Shown piece by piece: positions 50,787 through 56,024 of a stretch of 56,024 bases of DNA (position 1 is the stretch's first letter; every line of letters begins with the position of its first letter). The position numbers and the translations under genes were made by a program. Origin of the DNA: Embleya sp040605455 (lineage in GTDB: Bacteria > Actinomycetota > Actinomycetes > Streptomycetales > Streptomycetaceae); assembly GCF_040605455.1 (NCBI RefSeq), contig NZ_JBEXCV010000048.1, positions 1-56,024 of the forward strand, written 5' to 3'. The notes below the pieces were generated by a model. The model was not told the origin of the DNA and searched no databases. It saw only the letters and a list, made by a program, of their open reading frames with translations.

Positions 50787-51360
50787 GAGCACGAGCGCCG
50801 ACAAGCGCCGCCGCCCGCGCCTGGATCAACCGCGCGACCCGGGGCGCCGTCCGCTGCTGCCCGCGTACGACCCGGAGGCGTTCGGTCGGTTCTCCGAGCG
50901 GATCGCCCGGTTCCTGGGCACCGGCCGGTTCCTGGTCTACATGACCGCCACGGTGATCGTGTGGATCGCCTGGAACATCTTCGTGCCGCCGGCGCTGCGC
51001 TTCGACGAGTATCCGTTCATCTTCCTGACCCTGGCGCTGTCCCTACAGGCGTCCTACGCGGCGCCGCTGATCCTGCTCGCGCAGAACCGGCAGGACGACC
51101 GGGATCGGGTCAACCTGGAGCAGGACCGGGCCCGCAACGAGCGCAACATCGCGGACACCGAGTATCTGACCCGCGAGGTCGCGGCGCTGCGGATCGCCCT
51201 CGGCGAGGTCGCCACCCGGGACTTCCTGCGCTCGGAACTCCAGTCCATGCTCAAGGAGTTGGACGAGCGTCGGGAGACCGACGGGTGGCTGATGGGCCGC
51301 AACGTAACCGATGCGCACCTGACCCGGCAGCAGCACCCACCGGACCCGGAGCGCCCCTGA
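50767..51360 (+). CDS. DUF1003 membrane protein
   Basis: A protein of about 197 aa with a basic N-terminal region (KRRRPRLDQPRD), a soluble helix ending RIARFLGTGRFLVYM, two membrane helices (TATVIVWIAWNIFVPP and IFLTLALSLQASYAAPLILLA), then NRQDDRDRVNLEQDRARNERN. The last is the DUF1003 signature that leads into a cytoplasmic coiled coil. Function of DUF1003 is not established. It overlaps the end of the MgtE-N gene, so the pair may form one Mg2+-related unit. The start is ambiguous: GTG at 50767 (GGAG 6 bases before), GTG at 50776 or ATG at 50746. Confidence 0.82.
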   Translation: MSAVARESTSADKRRRPRLDQPRDPGRRPLLPAYDPEAFGRFSERIARFLGTGRFLVYMTATVIVWIAWNIFVPPALRFDEYPFIFLTLALSLQASYAAPLILLAQNRQDDRDRVNLEQDRARNERNIADTEYLTREVAALRIALGEVATRDFLRSELQSMLKELDERRETDGWLMGRNVTDAHLTRQQHPPDPERP

Positions 51361-51392
51361 GTCCGGGGCCGCGGTCGAAACTCGACAGTTTT

Positions 51393-51432
51393 TTATACAG
51401 ACGTATCAGTCATTCGTATAAGACATTTGTCT
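51393..51432. promoter_or_regulatory. AT-rich inverted repeats upstream of the TetR gene
   Basis: TTATAC (51393-51398) and GTATAA (51416-51421) are inverted, and AGACATTTGTCT (51421-51432) is a perfect palindrome ending 22 bases before the start codon. It is a likely autoregulatory operator in otherwise GC-rich DNA. Confidence 0.5.
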
Positions 51433-51454
51433 AACGCGGGGTTACGATCGCTTC

Positions 51455-52036
51455 ATGGGACACCGCGAAGACCTGCTGGCCGGAGCCAAACGTTGTCTGT
51501 ACGAGAAGGGCTACATGCGCACGACCGCGCGCGACATCGTCGCCGCGTCGGGAACCAACCTCGGATCGATCGGCTATCACTACGGGTCCAAGGACGCGCT
51601 GATGCAGCAGGCGCTGCTGGAGTCGATCGAGGGGTGGGGCGCGGAAGTGGCCGGCGCGCTGGCCGACGCGGTCGGCGGCGAGACCGCGCCGCTGGAGCGC
51701 TTCGAGGCGATCTGGACGCGCGTGATCGACCTGATGGAGTCGCACCGGATGATGTGGGCGGCCAACTTCGAGATCCTCGCCCATCTCGACGAGTTGCCGG
51801 AGATCCACAAGGTGCTCGCCGCAGCGCAGAACGACGGCCGTTCCGGACTGGCCTCGATCTTCCTGGGCCTGCCCGAGGAGGGCAACGAGCATCTCACCGG
51901 CACGGTCGGAGCGCTGTGTCAGGCGCTCCTGGTGGGCGTGGTCAGCCAGTGGATGTTCGCCCCGGAGAACGCCCCCACGGGCCGCGATCTCGCCGAGGGC
52001 ATGCGCGTGCTCATGAGCGCGAACCCGGCCGGCTGA
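51455..52036 (+). CDS. TetR-family transcriptional regulator
   Basis: A 193-aa repressor. The N-terminal HTH has LYEKGYMRTTARDIVAASGTNLGSIGYHYGSKDALM, the TetR consensus. The C-terminal ligand domain is variable. ATG at 51455. It is preceded by palindromes that probably are its own operator. It converges with and overlaps the BenE-type transporter gene by 26 bases, so the two are probably not co-regulated directly. Ligand unknown. Confidence 0.9.
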   Translation: MGHREDLLAGAKRCLYEKGYMRTTARDIVAASGTNLGSIGYHYGSKDALMQQALLESIEGWGAEVAGALADAVGGETAPLERFEAIWTRVIDLMESHRMMWAANFEILAHLDELPEIHKVLAAAQNDGRSGLASIFLGLPEEGNEHLTGTVGALCQALLVGVVSQWMFAPENAPTGRDLAEGMRVLMSANPAG

Positions 52037-53249
52037 ACCAGCCGCAGGACAGCACCAGGTGGGCCAGGACGCCCGCGATCAGCCCCCAGAACGCGGACCC
52101 GATCCCGCCGATGGTGACCCCGGACGCGGTGGCCAGGAAGGTGATCAGCGCCGCCTCGCGGTGCTCGTCGTCGGCCATCGCGCCGGTGAGGCCGCTCGCC
52201 AGCGCGCCGAACAGCGCCACGCCCGCGACCGCCGCGACCAGTTCCTTGGGCAGGCCCGCGAACAAGGCCACCAGGGTCGACCCGAACATGCCCACGACCA
52301 GGTAGAAGACCCCGCACGAGACCCCCGCGACGTAGCGCCTGCGGGGGTCGTGGTGTGCCTCGGGGCCGGTGCAGATCGCGGCGGTGATCGCGGCCAGGTT
52401 GATCGCGTGCGACCCGAACGGCGCGAGCAGCGTGGACACCGCCCCGGTCGAGCCGATCAGCACCCGGTCGTTCGGCGCGTAGCCGGACGCGGCCAACACC
52501 CCCATCCCGGGCGCGTTCTGCGACGCGAGGGTGGCCACCAGGAGCGGCACCGCGATCCCGATCAGGGCCGGCACCGACAGGTGCGGCGTCGTCCACTCCG
52601 GGCGCGCGATCTCGAACGCGTCGATGTGCACGTGCAGCCGTGCGGTCGCCGCCGCGCAGACCACCCCGACCACGAGCGCGGCCAGTACCGCGTAGCGCGG
52701 GAGGAACCGTTTGCCGACCAGATAGGCGAGCAGCACACCGCCGGCGATCCAGGGCGCGGTCTTGACCGACGTGAACACCCCGGTGCCGAACGAGAACAGG
52801 ATCCCGGCCAGCATCGCGGACACCACCGCGGCGGGCACCCGGCGGATCAGCCGGCCGAACACGCCGGTCACCCCGATCACGGTGATCAGCACGCCGGTGA
52901 CCACGAACGCGCCGATCGCCTCGGGATACGAGTACGAGCCCAGGCTGGTCACCAGCAGCGCGGCGCCTGGCGTGGACCACGCGGTGACGATCGGCATCCG
53001 GGTGTACAGGCTCAGGCCCAGGCAGGTCAGCCCGCTGCCGATGGACAGCGCCCAGACCCACGAGCCGGTCTGCTCTCGGGTCAGCCCGCCCGCGGACGCC
53101 GCGGTCAGCACGATCACCAGCGGCCCCGAGTAGGAGACCAGCACCGCGATCAGGCCGGCGAGCACGGCCGAGAAGGACGCGTCGCGCCACAGGTTCGGCT
53201 CGGTCGCGGGCGGCGCCGGCTCGGTGTTCGTCGTGATCCCCGTACTCAC
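52011..53249 (-). CDS. BenE-family benzoate/H+ symporter-like transporter
   Basis: About 412 aa with some 12 hydrophobic segments. BenE features include FSAVLAGLIAVLVSYSGPLVIVLTAA, a GSGLTCLGLSLYTRMPIVTAWSTPGAALL loop, RRVPAAVVSAMLAGILFSFGTGVF, LVATLASQNAPGMGVL and the C-terminal ALITFLATASGVTIGGIGSAFWGLI. The family imports benzoate and related aromatic acids with protons. GTG at 53249 leaves a gap after the macro-domain gene; GTG at 53300 would overlap it. No aromatic catabolic gene is nearby, so the substrate remains open. Confidence 0.88.
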   Translation of the reverse strand: MSTGITTNTEPAPPATEPNLWRDASFSAVLAGLIAVLVSYSGPLVIVLTAASAGGLTREQTGSWVWALSIGSGLTCLGLSLYTRMPIVTAWSTPGAALLVTSLGSYSYPEAIGAFVVTGVLITVIGVTGVFGRLIRRVPAAVVSAMLAGILFSFGTGVFTSVKTAPWIAGGVLLAYLVGKRFLPRYAVLAALVVGVVCAAATARLHVHIDAFEIARPEWTTPHLSVPALIGIAVPLLVATLASQNAPGMGVLAASGYAPNDRVLIGSTGAVSTLLAPFGSHAINLAAITAAICTGPEAHHDPRRRYVAGVSCGVFYLVVGMFGSTLVALFAGLPKELVAAVAGVALFGALASGLTGAMADDEHREAALITFLATASGVTIGGIGSAFWGLIAGVLAHLVLSCGWFSRPGSRS

Positions 53250-53268
53250 CCGGCGCCTCGCCTCGTGG

Positions 53269-53745
53269 TCAATCGTGGTCGTAGACGGTGACCTGGACAC
53301 CGCACGCGCTCAACCGTTCGAGGACGAGCGGCTCCACCCTGCCCCAGTTGCCCCCCGCCAGACCACAGCCAATTCGCGGCATGTGGACCGAGGCCTCGAG
53401 TTCGAGCGCCCGGCGCCCGACTTCGGTCAGCGCCCGATCGATCGCGTCGTAGCGCACCGGCGGCCCCTTGCTGCCGGTCCGCATGCCGTGTTGGCCGATC
53501 ATGTTGGCCACCCACAGGTAGGTGTCCACCCGGACCAGCCGCACCGCGCCGAGCCCGAAATCGTTGTGCGCCCGCTCGCGATGCCACCGCCGATAGTCGG
53601 CCTCCGGCTCGGGCCATCGCCGGGACAGCGCGAGCACGAAGCCCTTGCCCCAGCCGCCCTGGTCGTTGCACACATGTGCGATCACCTTGACGCCCTTGCC
53701 CAGCGGCGTGGTGGCGTCTCCCCTGACATACGTGATGGTCGCCAT
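53269..53745 (-). CDS. Macro-domain (ADP-ribose-binding) protein
   Basis: A 158-aa single macro domain. It shows ITYVRGDATTPL, KVIAHVCNDQGGWGKGFVLALSRRWPEPEADYRRW and PRIGCGLAGGNWGRVEPLV, the loops that hold ADP-ribose. This subgroup, with HVCND...GWGKGF, includes ADP-ribose-1''-phosphatase and ADP-ribosyl-glutamate hydrolase enzymes. Cellular target unknown. ATG at 53745 is preferred to GTG at 53754. It lies 19 bases upstream of the transporter start, probably in one transcript. Confidence 0.85.
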   Translation of the reverse strand: MATITYVRGDATTPLGKGVKVIAHVCNDQGGWGKGFVLALSRRWPEPEADYRRWHRERAHNDFGLGAVRLVRVDTYLWVANMIGQHGMRTGSKGPPVRYDAIDRALTEVGRRALELEASVHMPRIGCGLAGGNWGRVEPLVLERLSACGVQVTVYDHD

Positions 53746-53807
53746 GCGCGGCACGGTAATCGGCGGCCCTTTCGCACCGACACTCGTTTACGCCGGGCGA
53801 GAAGCCC

Positions 53808-54692
53808 TCACGGCCGGTCGAACAGCCGGGCCGCGTTGTCGTGGCAGACCGCCCGCAGCCAGTCGTCGCCCAGGTCGAGCCGGGTCAGCGCGTCCAGCGC
53901 GTGCGCGTAGCCGTAGGGGATGTTGGGGAAGTCGCTGCCCCACAGGATCCGATCCGCCGCGTCCCGCAGCCGGGAACGATCGGCGGGCGGGAACGGGGTG
54001 AACTCCTCGACGAAGTCGGTGAAGGCCATCGTGGTGTCCAGGTGCACGCCCTCGTGGCGGTCCGCCAGATCCAGGAACTCGCCGTACTCCGGCATCCCCA
54101 TGTGCGCGACGATCAGCCGCAGCCGCGGGTGTCGGGCCAGCACCCGGGCGATGGGCTCGGGCCCGGTGTGCGCTCCCGGCACCGGCCCCGAACCGCAGTG
54201 CGCGACCACCGGCACCCCCGCGTCCGCGAGTGTGCCCCACACGTCCTCCAGCAGCGGATCGGTCGGGTCGTACCCACCGACCTGGACATGCGCCTTGAAC
54301 ACGACCGCACCCGACTCGATCGCCTCGCGCACGTACTTCCCCGCGCCCGGTTCCGCGAAGAAGGTCGCCGTGTGCAGGCAGTCCGGGGTACGCGCGGCGA
54401 ATTCGCGCGCCCACGCGTTCAGCCACGCAGCCATCTCGGGCTTGTGCGGATACAGCATCGACGTGAACGACGAGACGCCGAACGCGCGCAGCGCGGCGAC
54501 CCGTTCGTCCTCGTCGAGCCGGTAGGTGATCGGCCACGGCCGGCCGATCAGCGGACCCGCCGCGTCGAAGTAGGCCCACACCTTGTCCAGCACCTGCTTG
54601 GGCATGAAGTGCGTGTGCACGTCGATCAACGACGCCAGGCCCAGTTCCCGACGGAACCGGGCCACTCGTGTCTCCTCGGCCACCGTGGTCAC
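53808..54692 (-). CDS. Amidohydrolase family (TIM-barrel metal hydrolase)
   Basis: A 294-aa protein of the amidohydrolase_2 type (decarboxylases and hydrolases such as ACMSD-like enzymes). The metal-binding HxH is in IDVHTHFMPKQ, then His in VVAHCGSGP, LIVAHMGMPEYGEFL and the Asp in ILWGSDFPNIPYGYAHAL. The GTG start at 54692 has no rival. It is divergent from the Mrp gene across 74 bases and converges with nothing. Substrate unknown. Confidence 0.85.
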   Translation of the reverse strand: MTTVAEETRVARFRRELGLASLIDVHTHFMPKQVLDKVWAYFDAAGPLIGRPWPITYRLDEDERVAALRAFGVSSFTSMLYPHKPEMAAWLNAWAREFAARTPDCLHTATFFAEPGAGKYVREAIESGAVVFKAHVQVGGYDPTDPLLEDVWGTLADAGVPVVAHCGSGPVPGAHTGPEPIARVLARHPRLRLIVAHMGMPEYGEFLDLADRHEGVHLDTTMAFTDFVEEFTPFPPADRSRLRDAADRILWGSDFPNIPYGYAHALDALTRLDLGDDWLRAVCHDNAARLFDRP

Positions 54693-54766
54693 GCGGCCAC
54701 CTCCCCATCCGGCTCGGAGGTCGATGCTCTCAAAGTCTTTTTCCGTGAGCGTCGTAAGCTCACGGT

Positions 54767-55915
54767 ATGGCTTCTGTAACCCTGCCCTCGGCGGACGACG
54801 TCCAGGATGCGCTGGCGACCGTCCAGGACCCCGAGATTCACCGGCCCATCACCGAATTGGGCATGGTCAAATCCGTCGAGATCCATGCCGACGGGCGGGT
54901 CGAGGTCGGGGTCTTCCTGACCGTCAGCGGCTGCCCGATGCGCGAGACGATCATCAGCCGGGTCGAGAAGGCGGTCGGCGCGCTGCCCGGCGTGACCTCG
55001 GTCCGCGTCGAACTCGACGTGATGAGCGACGCACAACGCAAGGAGCTCGCGAGCAACCTGCGCGGCGGCCAGGCCGAGCGCGAGGTGCCGTTCGCCCGGC
55101 CCGGCTCGCTCACCCGTGTGTACGCCGTGGCGTCCGGCAAGGGCGGCGTCGGCAAGTCGTCGGTGACCGTGAACCTGGCCGCCTCGATGGCCGCCCAGGG
55201 GCTCAAGGTCGGCATCGTGGACGCGGACATCTACGGTCACTCGGTGCCGCGCATGCTCGGCGCGGAGGGCAAGCCCACCCAGGTCGAGAACATGATCATG
55301 CCGCCGTCGGCACAGGGCGTGAAGGTGATCTCGATCGGCATGTTCACCCCGGGCAACGCCCCGGTGGTGTGGCGCGGCCCGATGTTGCACCGCGCGCTCC
55401 AGCAGTTCCTCGCCGACGTCTACTGGGGCGACCTGGACGTGCTGCTGCTCGACCTCCCGCCGGGCACCGGCGACATCGCCATCTCGGTCGCCCAGTTGGT
55501 CCCCAACGCGGAGATCCTGGTGGTGACCACGCCGCAGCAGGCCGCCGCCGAGGTCGCCGAGCGTGCGGGCACCATCGCGGTGGAGACGCGCCAGACCATC
55601 GCCGGCGTGATCGAGAACATGGCCGGGCTGCCGTGCCCGCACTGCGGCGAGATGGTCGACGTGTTCGGCTCCGGCGGCGGGCAGCGGGTCGCCGACGGCC
55701 TGTCCGCGGCCACCGGCACCAAGGTCCCGCTGCTCGGTTCGATCCCGATCGACACCCGGCTGCGCGAGGGCGGCGACACCGGCAAGCCGGTCGTGCTGGA
55801 TGCCCCGGAATCGCTCGCCGCCATCGCACTGGGCGAGATCGCGGCCAAGCTCGGCGGACGCGAGCGCGGTCTCTCCGGCCTCCAGCTCGGACTGACCCCG
55901 CTGCGCAACTTCTGA
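54767..55915 (+). CDS. mrp: Mrp/NBP35-family Fe-S cluster carrier ATPase
   Basis: A 382-aa P-loop ATPase (ApbC/Mrp) that carries and transfers 4Fe-4S clusters. The N-terminal MIP18/DUF59 domain (about 8-95: PEIHRPITELGMVKSV, VSGCPMRETI) is joined to the ATPase with the deviant Walker A ASGKGGVGKSSVTVNLA (near 120), IVDADIYGHSVPRMLG, LLLDLPPGTGDIAISVAQL and the cluster-binding CPHC (near 289). Length is normal. ATG at 54767. In actinobacteria Mrp genes are often single, as here. No defect is visible. Confidence 0.93.
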   Translation: MASVTLPSADDVQDALATVQDPEIHRPITELGMVKSVEIHADGRVEVGVFLTVSGCPMRETIISRVEKAVGALPGVTSVRVELDVMSDAQRKELASNLRGGQAEREVPFARPGSLTRVYAVASGKGGVGKSSVTVNLAASMAAQGLKVGIVDADIYGHSVPRMLGAEGKPTQVENMIMPPSAQGVKVISIGMFTPGNAPVVWRGPMLHRALQQFLADVYWGDLDVLLLDLPPGTGDIAISVAQLVPNAEILVVTTPQQAAAEVAERAGTIAVETRQTIAGVIENMAGLPCPHCGEMVDVFGSGGGQRVADGLSAATGTKVPLLGSIPIDTRLREGGDTGKPVVLDAPESLAAIALGEIAAKLGGRERGLSGLQLGLTPLRNF

Positions 55916-56024
55916 GGTCGGTTCGGGTCGGCCGGGCAGCGCCACCGCGCGACTGCGGGGCCGGCCCGGACACCGGCTTCACCGCGATGCCCCGGGGGCA
56001 CGGGCGCGCCCGTTCGACGGTCGC
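55916..56024. other. Window end, intergenic
   Basis: There are 109 bases after the Mrp stop with no gene or clear terminator. Confidence 0.4.

Noticed and set aside
1..56024. CRISPR array, IS element, prophage or tRNA genes
   Set aside because: No regularly spaced repeats, transposase or phage protein, and no cloverleaf was recognised by eye; a tRNAscan run would be decisive for tRNAs.

Overview
The window is high-GC DNA with actinomycete codon bias, GTG/TTG starts and overlapping stop/start junctions. Its gene content suggests a filamentous actinomycete of the Streptomycetaceae type: LytR-CpsA-Psr protein, actinobacterial HSP90-like/TPR pair, purE-purK beside two GtrA genes, a SigB/SigF-family sigma factor with partner-switching proteins, and sortase substrates with LAxTG and LPxTG signals. 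Genus cannot be fixed from sequence alone. No rRNA, tRNA, CRISPR, transposase or prophage gene was recognised.

Left flank (1-16255), envelope and housekeeping: LCP cell-wall ligase, HSP90-like protein with a 958-aa TPR partner, a small secreted DUF6299-like protein, the relic of a RelE-type toxin locus, a GNAT acetyltransferase, acyl-CoA dehydrogenase, UDP-glucose dehydrogenase-type enzyme, a CoA-binding protein, purE/purK, two translationally coupled GtrA membrane proteins, and an OmpR-type response regulator with its histidine kinase.

Central island (about 16476-42130), the most interesting part: sixteen consecutive genes for exported proteins and no recognisable enzyme, transporter or regulator. 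Eight proteins carry a C-terminal domain that resembles the Firmicutes WxL domain, with a GW[TQA]LT motif and a terminal LTL[ST][ILV]S. One is a DUF916/DUF3324-like membrane protein, the usual partner of WxL proteins. One is a membrane protein with a neocarzinostatin-like Ig domain. Six are secreted relatives without the WxL domain; two of these carry sortase signals (LAHTG, LPKTG) and one a C-terminal membrane anchor. Most are mosaics of a ~150-aa two-cysteine N-terminal domain, neocarzinostatin-like Ig modules, IPT/TIG-like modules and the WxL-like domain. Many genes have their own strong terminator and a near-identical promoter (TTGACT-N17-nnnAAT). Five have a palindromic operator, TGnAACnnGTTnCA, 14-18 nt after the -10. 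Two have a different palindrome, GACACGTGTC, 23-24 nt before the -35. I read this as an actinobacterial WxL-type cell-surface system with shared, probably developmental, transcriptional control.

Right flank (42227-56024): gltX, a partner-switching module (HATPase anti-sigma-like protein, STAS antagonist, divergent SigB-type sigma factor with a SigB-type promoter), an HpcH/HpaI lyase, a hypothetical protein, two lipoproteins, a soluble MgtE-N/CBS protein followed by a DUF1003 protein, a TetR regulator converging on a BenE-type transporter, a macro-domain protein, an amidohydrolase and an Mrp-family Fe-S carrier ATPase that ends at 55915.
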